Origin: Thermoanaerobacterales bacterium
Lineage (GTDB): Bacteria > Actinomycetota > Acidimicrobiia > Acidimicrobiales > JACDCH01
Direction: 5' to 3'
DNA: 26,586 nt
Assembly: GCA_017577565.1 (NCBI GenBank)
Contig: PKRH01000035.1
Location: 1-26,586, forward strand
Shown: positions 15,441 through 23,580 of the stretch, piece by piece
Layout: each line of letters opens with the position of its first letter
Position numbering within the stretch: the stretch's first letter is position 1
The notes under the pieces: generated by a model
The model's input: the letters and a program-made list of their open reading frames with translations, nothing else
Told to the model about the DNA's origin: nothing
Databases searched by the model: none
Made by a program: the position numbers and the translations under genes

Positions 15441-15923
15441 GTGCCCGACGACGCCATCTGCAGGCAGTGCGGCCACCGCAACCAGCCGGGGTCGAACTTC
15501 TGCTCGTCGTGCGGGGCGCCGATGGCGCGGCGCGACGACCCCACGACCGTCACCTTCATCCCCGAGCCCGGCGACGCCTACGACGAGATGTCCGTCGACG
15601 TGGGCGACACGCCGGAGGGCATCGGCATCCTGGTCGTGAAGCGGGGTCCCAACGTCGGGTCGCGCTTCGCCCTCGAGAAGGACGTCGTCAACGCCGGCCG
15701 GCACCCCGACAGCGACATCTTCCTCGACGACGTCACGGTGTCGAGGCGCCACGCGGAGATCGTGCGCGAGGGCGGGCAGTACTACGTGCGGGACGTCGGC
15801 TCGCTCAACGGCACCTACCTGAACCGTGTCCGGGTCGACTCCGCCCCGCTGCACGACGGCGACGAGCTGCAGATCGGCACCTTCAAGCTCGTGTTCCTCA
15901 CGGGGAGGGGAGATGTCACGTGA
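15441..15923 (+). CDS. garA: GarA/OdhI-like FHA protein with an N-terminal zinc ribbon
   Basis: A 160-residue protein. Residues 7-24 form a zinc ribbon, C7-X2-C10-X10-C21-X2-C24. TTVTF at 35-39 resembles the phosphothreonine segment (ETTSVF) of mycobacterial GarA. The FHA domain spans about 62-152, with GRHPDSD at 86-92, SRRH at 101-104 and SLNGTYLN at 121-128 binding phosphothreonine. In mycobacteria GarA is phosphorylated by PknB/PknG and controls 2-oxoglutarate decarboxylase and glutamate enzymes. GAGGGG at 15427-15432 is 8 bases before this GTG; an alternative GTG at 15432 overlaps the gcvH stop and would add three residues. It overlaps the next gene by GTGA. The family call rests on the FHA core plus gene order; the symbol is by analogy. 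Confidence 0.82.
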   Translation: MPDDAICRQCGHRNQPGSNFCSSCGAPMARRDDPTTVTFIPEPGDAYDEMSVDVGDTPEGIGILVVKRGPNVGSRFALEKDVVNAGRHPDSDIFLDDVTVSRRHAEIVREGGQYYVRDVGSLNGTYLNRVRVDSAPLHDGDELQIGTFKLVFLTGRGDVT

Positions 15924-16984
15924 CGCGTGCACCGACTGACCGGTCCCACCTGTCGATCGGCGAGGTCCTCTCGCTCCTGCAGGAGGAGTTCCCGGACGTC
16001 ACCATCTCGAAGATCCGGTTCCTCGAGAGCCAGGGCCTCCTCGATCCCGAGCGGACGCCGTCGGGCTACCGCAAGTTCTACGAGGGCGACATCGAGCGCT
16101 TGCGGAAGATCCTGACGTTGCAGAAGGACCACTACCTGCCGCTCAAGGTCATCAAGGCCCGACTGGACGAACCCGAGGGGATCCGCCCCGCTCCCACGGA
16201 CGCGGGTCCCGATCGGCGCCCGGCGGTGAACGGCACGACCGACCCCGGCACCCCGTCGCCCGGCCCGGCGAACCGGGCGGCGCTGGAGGAGCCGGGGCAG
16301 GTCGCGGTGGCGGTCGACGAGCAGCCGGCCCGCGCGGCGCCGCCGGGCAGCGAGCGGGTGCGCGCCGCGGGCGAGGAGCGGGGGGCGGCCCGCCCGGCCG
16401 GCGCCGCAGACGCCGGGGCCGGCGTCCGGTCCCGCTCGGGACGGCGACGCCGCCCCGACGTGGCCGACGTCATCGAGGGCCCCGCGCCGCCGCCCGCGGC
16501 GGCGGACACCGACCCGACGATCCAGCTGCCCCGGCCGCGCCGGACGGCGTCCCGCTCCGGCGCCTCCCGGGCCGCGAGCGACGTCGACAGGGAGGTGAGC
16601 CTCACCGCCGAGGAGCTGTGCCAGGCGAGCGGCCTGCCGGCCCGGGGGCTGCGCGAACTCGAGGGCTACGGTCTGGTGGAGCCGCACGTGGTCGGCGACA
16701 CCAGCTACTACGACGCCGACGCCCTCGTCGTCGCCCGCACCTACGCGGCCTTCCGCGAGCACGGCATCGAAGCCCGGCACATCCGGGCCTACAAGGTGGC
16801 CGCCGAGCGCGAGGCCGGGCTGTACGAGCAGATCGTCCTGCCGCTCCTCAAGCAGCGGAACCCGGAGGCCCGCCAGCGGGCGGCCGAGACGGTCGCCGAG
16901 CTGGTGCGGCTGGGCGACCAGATGCGGTCCGTGCTGCTGCGGCGCAACCTGCGCGACCTGCTGCCCCCCGCGTCGTCCGGGTGA
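15920..16984 (+). CDS. ftsR: FtsR-like MerR-family regulator with a long disordered linker
   Basis: A 354-residue protein. Residues 11-82 are a MerR winged helix-turn-helix (LSIGEVLSLLQEEFPDVTIS, then RFLESQGLLDPERTPSGYRKF). Residues about 86-225 are Pro/Ala/Arg/Gly-rich and look disordered. Residues about 227-347 form a second MerR-like module (LTAEELCQASGLPARGLREL, VARTYAAFREHGIEARHIRAYK) ending in a helical region. The same two-module plan and the position after garA match M. tuberculosis Rv1828 and corynebacterial FtsR, an activator of ftsZ. Those relatives are about 250 residues, so this linker is roughly 100 residues longer. The start is a GTG overlapping the FHA stop (GTGA) with GGGGAG upstream. 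Role in division is inference from orthology. Confidence 0.83.
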   Translation: MTRAPTDRSHLSIGEVLSLLQEEFPDVTISKIRFLESQGLLDPERTPSGYRKFYEGDIERLRKILTLQKDHYLPLKVIKARLDEPEGIRPAPTDAGPDRRPAVNGTTDPGTPSPGPANRAALEEPGQVAVAVDEQPARAAPPGSERVRAAGEERGAARPAGAADAGAGVRSRSGRRRRPDVADVIEGPAPPPAAADTDPTIQLPRPRRTASRSGASRAASDVDREVSLTAEELCQASGLPARGLRELEGYGLVEPHVVGDTSYYDADALVVARTYAAFREHGIEARHIRAYKVAAEREAGLYEQIVLPLLKQRNPEARQRAAETVAELVRLGDQMRSVLLRRNLRDLLPPASSG

Positions 16985-17046
16985 CGGGAGGACGGTTCCT
17001 GCCGAAGAAGGGCTGCGGACCAGACGAAAAATCCGCCGAGTGGGAG

Positions 17047-17052
17047 TAGGGT
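17047..17052 (+). promoter_or_regulatory. -10 element of the DUF151 gene (leaderless)
   Basis: TAGGGT, followed by 8 bases and the ATG at 17061, in a patch unusually rich in A for this window (GACGAAAAATCC at 17023-17034). Confidence 0.6.
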
Positions 17053-17060
17053 TGGCGACG

Positions 17061-17552
17061 ATGGCCGTCGAGATGGAACTCGTGAGCGTCGAGGCGCCAG
17101 AGCGCCCCACGCGCACCCCGGTCGTCATCCTGCGCGAGACCACGGGTCAACGGCGCATCCTCCCGATCTTCATCGGCACGCCCGAGGCGCAGGCGATCGC
17201 GCTGTCGCTGCAGAAGATCGAGACGCCGCGCCCCATGACCCACGACCTCATGAAGAACCTGCTCGAGGAGATCGGCGCCCGGGTCGAGCGCATCACGGTC
17301 ACCGCGCTGCGGGACGGCACCTTCTACGCGGAGATCGCGCTCTCGGCCCACGGCGAGATCCGGACGGTGTCGAGCCGGCCGTCGGATGCCATCGCGCTGG
17401 CCATCCGCATCGGCTCGCCGATCTACGCCGAGGAGGAGGTCCTCGACGAGGCCGGCCGGATCGAGCAGCCCGACGAGGAGCAGGCCGAGCAGATGGTCGA
17501 GGAGTTCCGGGAGTTCATCGACCACGTCAACCCCGAGGACTTCGCCACCTGA
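17061..17552 (+). CDS. DUF151 / bifunctional-nuclease-domain protein
   Basis: A 163-residue protein of the BFN domain family (DUF151), universal in actinobacteria and equivalent by position to M. tuberculosis Rv1829. The core runs VVILRETTGQRRILPIFIGTPEAQAIALSL at 22-51 (shown in full because it is diagnostic only as a pattern: R-LPI-IG--EA-AI), then PMTHDLM, GTFYAEI and SRPSDAIALAIR at about 105-116. The C-terminus is an acidic helix (EEQAEQMVEEFREFI). Plant members have reported nuclease activity; the bacterial function is unsettled. Start chosen by the ATG 8 bases after the promoter hexamer. Confidence 0.93.
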   Translation: MAVEMELVSVEAPERPTRTPVVILRETTGQRRILPIFIGTPEAQAIALSLQKIETPRPMTHDLMKNLLEEIGARVERITVTALRDGTFYAEIALSAHGEIRTVSSRPSDAIALAIRIGSPIYAEEEVLDEAGRIEQPDEEQAEQMVEEFREFIDHVNPEDFAT

Positions 17553-17597
17553 CCACCTGGGGCGCGGCCGGGCGTTGACCCCGGGCGCGCGGGGCCG

Positions 17598-17603
17598 TAG
17601 CCT
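17598..17603 (+). promoter_or_regulatory. -10 element of the second MerR gene
   Basis: TAGCCT, with predicted initiation near 17610, leaving a leader of about 52 bases that contains the stem-loop at 17611-17642 and the ribosome binding site. Confidence 0.5.
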
Positions 17604-17610
17604 GCCAGAT

Positions 17611-17642
17611 CGTGACACCGGCGTAATTCCGCCGGTGTCGCG
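17611..17642 (+). promoter_or_regulatory. Strong stem-loop in the leader of the second MerR gene
   Basis: CGTGACACCGGCG pairs with CGCCGGTGTCGCG (13 pairs, one of them T-G) around the loop TAATTC. It ends 7 bases before the AGGAGA ribosome binding site at 17650-17655. It could be an RNA control element, a DNA operator or a terminator for DUF151 transcripts. Confidence 0.6.
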
Positions 17643-17661
17643 TCGACCCAGGAGATCCCCC

Positions 17662-18186
17662 GTGAGCGAGCCCTCCAGCCCGGTCGAGTCGTTCAGCGGC
17701 AAGAAGGCGGCCGACATCGTCGGCATCAGCTACCGGCAGCTCGACTACTGGGCGCGCACCGACCTCATCCGCCCGTCGGTGGCCGACGCCCACGGCAGCG
17801 GCACGCGCCGCCGCTACAGCTACCGCGACCTGCTGGAGCTGAAGCTGGTCAAGACCCTGCTCGACAACGGCATCAAGCTCGAGTCCATCCGGAAGGCGTT
17901 CGCCTACCTGCGCGAGCAGCTGAACGAGGACCTCTCGGCGGCCAAGCTGGTCATGGTCGGCAACAGCGCCGTGCTCGTGCGGGAGAACGACGAGCTCATC
18001 GACGTCGTCAACCGCTACCAGGGCCAGGGCGTGCTCAACCTGCTGGCCCTCGACGGCGTGCAGAGCGAGGTCGACGCCGCCATCGTCGAGCTCTTTCCCT
18101 CGGAGGGCGACGAGGGCGAGGCCGAGGCCGGCGACGCCGACGATGCCGGCGGGCCGGCGCGCCCAGCCGCCGAGGGCGGGAGCTGA
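17662..18186 (+). CDS. MerR-family transcriptional regulator (Rv1830-like)
   Basis: A 174-residue protein. The N-terminal winged helix-turn-helix covers about 14-82: KKAADIVGISYRQLDYWART, then RYSYRDLLELKLVKTLLDNGI and IRKAFAYLREQL. There is no cysteine in the whole protein, so it does not sense metals through thiols. The region 93-145 (AKLVMVGNSAVLVREND, VLNLLALDGV) may be a small ligand or dimer domain, and the tail from 147 is acidic and disordered. AGGAGA sits 6 bases before the GTG. Position and type match Rv1830, reported to influence cell division in mycobacteria. Its own promoter and leader hairpin suggest autoregulation, which is inference. Confidence 0.88.
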   Translation: MSEPSSPVESFSGKKAADIVGISYRQLDYWARTDLIRPSVADAHGSGTRRRYSYRDLLELKLVKTLLDNGIKLESIRKAFAYLREQLNEDLSAAKLVMVGNSAVLVRENDELIDVVNRYQGQGVLNLLALDGVQSEVDAAIVELFPSEGDEGEAEAGDADDAGGPARPAAEGGS

Positions 18187-18248
18187 CGCCCCTGGCGGCC
18201 GCCCCGCCACCGTCGGTGGGAGCCCCGATCGCGGAGGGGCGCCGGCAC

Positions 18249-18254
18249 TAGCCT
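18249..18254 (+). promoter_or_regulatory. -10 element of gcvT (leaderless)
   Basis: TAGCCT, followed by 8 bases and the GTG at 18263. There is no room for a glycine riboswitch. Confidence 0.6.
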
Positions 18255-18262
18255 CGGCGCCC

Positions 18263-19318
18263 GTGACCCTGAAGACATCGCCGCTCGACAACCGCCACCG
18301 CGCCCTCGGCGCCAAGATGGCCCCGTTCGGCGGGTGGGAGATGCCGATCCAGTACCCGACGGGCACGCTGGCCGAGCACCGGGCCTGTCGCACCGACGCG
18401 GCGGTGTTCGACGTCAGCCACCTGGGCACCGTGCGGGTCACCGGCCCCGACGCGTTCGACCGGCTGCAGGCGGCGCTCACCAACGACCTGTCCAAGATCG
18501 GACCGGGGCGCACGCAGTACACCCACCTGCTCGACCCCGACGACGCCTCGGTCGTCGACGACATCATCGTCTGGTGGGTGGCGGAGGAGCGCTTCGACGT
18601 CATGCCCAACGCCTCGAACACGGCCCGGGTGCTCGCCGCCATCGGCGGCGAGGACGTCACCGCCACCCGGGCGGTCCTCGCGGTGCAGGGCCCGGGTGCC
18701 CGCGAGCGGCTGGCCACGGTGTCGCCCGAGGCCGCCGCCGTCCGGCGCCGGGCGGTGGCGGAGGTCGACGTGCTCGGGCACACCTGCGTCGTCGCCGGGA
18801 CGGGCTACACGGGGGAGGACGGCGTCGAGATCGCCGTCCCCGTCGCGGGCGCCGCCCGGGTCTGGGACGCGATCCTGGCGGCCGGTGTCACCCCCGCGGG
18901 GCTCGGCGCCCGCGACACGCTGCGGCTCGAGGCCGGGCTCCCGCTGCACGGCCACGAGCTCGGCCCCGGCATCACGCCGCTGCAGGCCGGCCTCGAGGCC
19001 GTCGTCGCCTGGGGCAAGGGCGGCTTCCTCGGCCACGACGCCCTCCTCGCCGAGCGCGAGCGCGGCGTCAGCCGCCGCCTCCGGGGCCTCGAGGTCGAGG
19101 GCCGGCGGCCGCCCCGGGCCGACTGCCCGGTGCTGCTCGACGGCGAGCAGGTGGGGGTCGTGACCAGCGGGAACATCTCGCCGATGCTCGGCCGGGGCAT
19201 CGCGCTGGCCTTCCTGCGGCCCGACATCGAGCCGGGCGACGAGGTCGTCGTCGACATCCGCGGCACCCGGGCGCCGGCCCGGGTCGTCACCCCGCCCTTC
19301 TACCGCTCGGGCGGCTGA
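18263..19318 (+). CDS. gcvT: Glycine cleavage system T protein (aminomethyltransferase)
   Basis: Takes the aminomethyl group from lipoylated GcvH to tetrahydrofolate, giving 5,10-methylene-THF and ammonia. The 351-residue protein has MAPFGGWEMPIQYP at 19-32, FDVSHLGTVRVTG at 49-61, the catalytic-region DASVVDDIIVW at 94-104 (D99/D100), GYTGEDGVEI, DTLRLEAGLPLHGHEL and SGNISPMLGRGIALAFL. It is slightly short of the usual ~365 residues but complete in domains. GcvH and GcvT here are separated by the FHA/MerR/DUF151 block and use separate promoters; gcvP is not present. YgfZ-like folate proteins are excluded by the intact substrate motifs. Confidence 0.93.
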   Translation: MTLKTSPLDNRHRALGAKMAPFGGWEMPIQYPTGTLAEHRACRTDAAVFDVSHLGTVRVTGPDAFDRLQAALTNDLSKIGPGRTQYTHLLDPDDASVVDDIIVWWVAEERFDVMPNASNTARVLAAIGGEDVTATRAVLAVQGPGARERLATVSPEAAAVRRRAVAEVDVLGHTCVVAGTGYTGEDGVEIAVPVAGAARVWDAILAAGVTPAGLGARDTLRLEAGLPLHGHELGPGITPLQAGLEAVVAWGKGGFLGHDALLAERERGVSRRLRGLEVEGRRPPRADCPVLLDGEQVGVVTSGNISPMLGRGIALAFLRPDIEPGDEVVVDIRGTRAPARVVTPPFYRSGG

Positions 19319-19374
19319 GCGCTCTCGCGGTCGCCACCATCGCACGGGGCGTGGCCGGCCGCCCACGCAGCCCG

Positions 19375-19380
19375 TAGCCT
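19375..19380 (+). promoter_or_regulatory. -10 element of cfa
   Basis: TAGCCT, leaving a leader of about 29 bases with a GGGGGG ribosome binding site at 19405-19410. Confidence 0.5.
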
Positions 19381-19415
19381 TCCCATCGAGACCGTCACGA
19401 GATCGGGGGGATGCG

Positions 19416-20657
19416 ATGGCTCTGGCACCGCTGGTCGAAGAGGCGCTCGGGGGCGACATCCCGGTCGGCGTCGAGGCGTACGACGGCAGCCGGGCCGGCC
19501 CGGCCGACGCGGCGACCACGCTGGTCATCCGGTCGCCCGACGCCGTCTGCCGGGTCCTGACGGCGCCGGGCGAGCTGGGGCTGGCCCGGGCCTACGTCGC
19601 CGGCGACCTCGACCTGCGCGGCAGCATCTGGGACCTGCTGGCGCTGCGCGACCGCCTCCCGGGCGTGCGCCTGTCGCCGAGGATGCTGCGCCGGCTCGTC
19701 GACGAGCTCGGCGGCTGGCGCCAGGTGCGGCGCCTGCCCCCGCCCCGGGAGGAGGCCCGGCTGCGGGGCCGCCGCCACAGCCCGCAGCGGGACGCGGCAG
19801 CCATCAGCCACCACTACGACGTCTCCAACGAGTTCTACCGGCTGGTGCTCGGGCCGAGCATGACCTACTCGTGCGCGGTCTTCCGCCACCCGGACGACTC
19901 GCTGGAGGACGCCCAGGCCAACAAGTACGAGCTGATCTGCCGCAAGCTCGGGCTCGAGCCCGGCATGCGCCTCCTCGACGTCGGCTGCGGCTGGGGCGGG
20001 ATGGTCATGCACGCCGCCCGGCACCACGGGGTGCGGGCCGTCGGCGTGACGCTGTCGCGGCGCCAGGCCGAGCTGGCCGAGAAGCGCGTCGTCGAGGCCG
20101 GGCTGTCCGGGCAGGTGGAGATCCGGGTCCAGGACTACCGCGACGTCGACGACGGGCCCTACGACGCCATCAGCTCCATCGGCATGTTCGAGCACGTCGG
20201 CGAGTCCCGCCTGGCCACCTACTTCGGCCGGTTGCGGGCGCTGCTCCGGCCGGGCGGGCGCCTGCTCAACCACGGGATCAGCCGCCCGCCGGGCAGCCGG
20301 TCGGCCCGCCTGCCCCGGAACAGCTTCATCAACCGCTACGTGTTCCCCGACGGCGAGCTCCACGAGGTCGGCCGGGTCGTGTCGATCACGCAGGAGGCCG
20401 GCTTCGAGGTGCGGCACCTCGAGTCCCTGCGGGAGCACTACGCGCTGACACTGCGGCGGTGGGTGGCCAACCTCGAGGCGAACTGGCAGCAGGCGGTCGA
20501 GGAGGTCGGGGAGGGGCGGGCCCGTGTCTGGCGCCTCTACATGGCCGGCTCGGCGGTCAACTTCGAGGCCGGGCGCACCCAGGTGCACCAGGTGCTCTCG
20601 GTGCCCCGCACCGACGACGGCGTCTCCGGCCTGCCGCTGCGCCCGGTGTTCGAGTGA
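19416..20657 (+). CDS. cfa: Cyclopropane-fatty-acyl-phospholipid synthase family methyltransferase
   Basis: SAM-dependent enzyme that adds a methylene to unsaturated acyl chains of membrane phospholipids. The 413-residue protein has an N-terminal lipid-binding part (LGLARAYVAGDLDLRGSIWD in part) and the switch motif ISHHYDVSNEFYRLVLG near 130-146. It also has PSMTYSCAVF with C153 in the bicarbonate-binding position, the SAM loop LDVGCGWGG at 187-195 and SIGMFEHVG. The later motif NSFINRYVFPDGELHEV is present too. The ATG has a good upstream purine run 5 bases away. Mycolic-acid-type methyltransferases are close relatives, but the N-terminal extension favours Cfa. It may also make other branched lipids (for example 10-methyl). 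Confidence 0.92.
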   Translation: MALAPLVEEALGGDIPVGVEAYDGSRAGPADAATTLVIRSPDAVCRVLTAPGELGLARAYVAGDLDLRGSIWDLLALRDRLPGVRLSPRMLRRLVDELGGWRQVRRLPPPREEARLRGRRHSPQRDAAAISHHYDVSNEFYRLVLGPSMTYSCAVFRHPDDSLEDAQANKYELICRKLGLEPGMRLLDVGCGWGGMVMHAARHHGVRAVGVTLSRRQAELAEKRVVEAGLSGQVEIRVQDYRDVDDGPYDAISSIGMFEHVGESRLATYFGRLRALLRPGGRLLNHGISRPPGSRSARLPRNSFINRYVFPDGELHEVGRVVSITQEAGFEVRHLESLREHYALTLRRWVANLEANWQQAVEEVGEGRARVWRLYMAGSAVNFEAGRTQVHQVLSVPRTDDGVSGLPLRPVFE

Positions 20658-20679
20658 CGGCCGGCCCGGGGCCCGCGCC

Positions 20680-21108
20680 TCAGGCGAGCTGGCGGGCGAT
20701 GGTGCCGGTGTCGTAGTAGATGCGGACCCCGACGAGGCGGTCGCCAGCGAAGCTGAAGATGGCCGCCGTGCGGCAGCGGAACCGCCGGCCGGTGGCCTCG
20801 AAGTCGGGGCCGGAGCCGAGGTGCGTCCCCGTCATCCACATCTCGGCGACGACGGCGTCGTCGGCGTGGTGGAGGTCGATGACCTCGAACCGCAGGTCGG
20901 GGAAGTAGCGCAGGATGACCTGGTAGTAGTGGCGGACCTCGGCCGGGCCGTCGTAGACGCGCTGGTTGCCCACGAGCTCGTAGCGGGGGTGGGCGAAGCA
21001 GGCGATGGCGGCGTCGGCGTCGTGGGCGTTCTGCGCCTCGAGGAGGCGGCGCAGGACCTGCTCGCGCCGGGCGTTCAGCTTGGTGCCGATCGGCGTGACG
21101 TCGGCCAC
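20680..21108 (-). CDS. NTF2-like (SnoaL-type) protein
   Basis: A 142-residue alpha+beta cone-fold protein: helix QVLRRLLEAQNAHDADAAIACFA, then HPRYELVGNQRVYDGPAEVRHYYQVILRYFPDLRFEV and a C-terminal sheet (FRCRTAAIFSFAGDRLVGVRIYYD). This pattern is typical of the SnoaL/polyketide-cyclase-like NTF2 superfamily, which covers isomerases, hydrolases and pure binding proteins. No specific catalytic pair can be assigned. The GTG start has GGAGG 12 bases upstream. It is the last of three genes in the same direction after the carboxylesterase and the aldolase, and may act on the same small molecules; that is inference. It converges on cfa with 22 bases between stops. Confidence 0.82.
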   Translation of the reverse strand: MADVTPIGTKLNARREQVLRRLLEAQNAHDADAAIACFAHPRYELVGNQRVYDGPAEVRHYYQVILRYFPDLRFEVIDLHHADDAVVAEMWMTGTHLGSGPDFEATGRRFRCRTAAIFSFAGDRLVGVRIYYDTGTIARQLA

Positions 21109-21143
21109 GATCTGCTGGTGCCTCCGGGATCGGGTCGTGCCCC

Positions 21144-21149
21144 AGGGTA
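21144..21149 (-). promoter_or_regulatory. -10 element of the NTF2-like gene
   Basis: TACCCT on the minus strand, in the gap after the aldolase stop. The leader of about 30 bases carries the GGAGG ribosome binding site. Confidence 0.4.
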
Positions 21150-21163
21150 GGGGGCCTCCAGCG

Positions 21164-21925
21164 TCAGTCGAGCAGGTCGGGCTGCTCGGCGACGATCTTG
21201 TCGTAGAGCGGCTGGAAGTTGAGCCAGCCGGCCTGCGGGGTGCCGACCTGGCTGCGGGTCAGCTCGGCGACGTCGTGGTCGATGGCGACCGGCGTCCCCG
21301 CGGCCTCGGCCGCCAGCTGCACCTGGCAGGAGCGCTCCATGGTGATGAACCACCAGGCCGCCTCGTCGACCGTCCGGCCCACCGTGAGCAGGCCGTGGTT
21401 GCGCAGGATGACGGCCTTGTGCGACCCGAGGGCGTGGGCGATCCGCTTGCCCTCCTCGACGTCGAGCACGACGCCCGTGTAGTCGTCGAAGAGGGCGTGG
21501 TCCTCGTAGAAGGCGCAGGCGTCCTGGGTGAGCGGGGCCAGGGGGCGGCGGAGCGTCGAGAACGCCCGCCCGTGGATCGAGTGGGTGTGGGCGGCCGCGT
21601 TGACGTCGGGGCGGGCGGCGTGGACCTGGCTGTGGATGGCGAAGGCCGCCCGGTTGACCGGCCAGTCGCCCTCGACGACGTTGCCCTCCCGGTCGACGAG
21701 GACGAGGTCGCTGGCCCGGATGAGCCCGAAGCTCAGGCCGAACGGGTTGACCCAGAACAGGTCGGGGTGTTCGGGGTCGCGGCCGGTCAGGTGGCCGGCG
21801 ACCCCCTCGTCGAAGCCGAACTTGTCGAACAGGCGGAAGGCGGCCGCCATCCGCTGCTTCAGGTGGACCCGCTCCTCGTCCGGCGACGAGAAGCGGGGGA
21901 ACCGGTGTGGCCGTCGCTCGCTCAT
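21164..21925 (-). CDS. Class II aldolase/adducin-family protein
   Basis: A 253-residue protein of the family that includes fuculose-phosphate aldolase and the adducin head. Metal-binding histidines are visible: AAHTHSIHG (H113, H115) and RNHGLLTVG (H177). FGFDEGVAGHLTGRDP at 36-51 and FWVNPFGLSFGLI at 57-69 are typical. Where sugar-phosphate aldolases carry the catalytic Glu, a few residues before a conserved His, this protein reads NRAAFAIHSQVHAARPD, with no acid. This matches the adducin-like branch, whose activity is mostly unknown. GAGGGGG lies 4 bases before the ATG. It starts 23 bases after the carboxylesterase stop, so co-transcription is likely besides its own promoter. Confidence 0.88.
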   Translation of the reverse strand: MSERRPHRFPRFSSPDEERVHLKQRMAAAFRLFDKFGFDEGVAGHLTGRDPEHPDLFWVNPFGLSFGLIRASDLVLVDREGNVVEGDWPVNRAAFAIHSQVHAARPDVNAAAHTHSIHGRAFSTLRRPLAPLTQDACAFYEDHALFDDYTGVVLDVEEGKRIAHALGSHKAVILRNHGLLTVGRTVDEAAWWFITMERSCQVQLAAEAAGTPVAIDHDVAELTRSQVGTPQAGWLNFQPLYDKIVAEQPDLLD

Positions 21926-21948
21926 GTGTCCCCCTCCCGGCGGCGAGT

Positions 21949-23478
<1,530 letters not shown>

Positions 23479-23485
23479 GGGCCCG

Positions 23486-23491
23486 ACCTTA
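23486..23491 (-). promoter_or_regulatory. -10 element of the carboxylesterase gene (leaderless)
   Basis: TAAGGT on the minus strand, 7 bases before the GTG. A possible -35, CTGACC, lies 19 bases upstream inside the inverted repeat at 23503-23534. Confidence 0.55.
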
Positions 23492-23502
23492 GCGGCGCGC
23501 TT

Positions 23503-23534
23503 GACCCGGGGGTCAGGGATCCGACCCCCGGGTC
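23503..23534 (-). terminator. Perfect 12-bp inverted repeat after the ABC permease gene
   Basis: GACCCGGGGGTC and GACCCCCGGGTC pair without mismatch over an 8-base loop, 46 bases after the permease stop. No T-run follows. It abuts the carboxylesterase promoter, so it could terminate the exporter transcript, act as an operator, or both. Confidence 0.5.
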
Positions 23535-23580
23535 GCGCGGTGGCCGGTGCCCCCGCCGCCGCACGGGGGCACCGGACGCC

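Noticed and set aside
18187..18262. A glycine riboswitch upstream of gcvT.
   Set aside because: The gap is 76 bases and the -10 hexamer is only 8 bases before the start codon; no tandem aptamer pattern is present.
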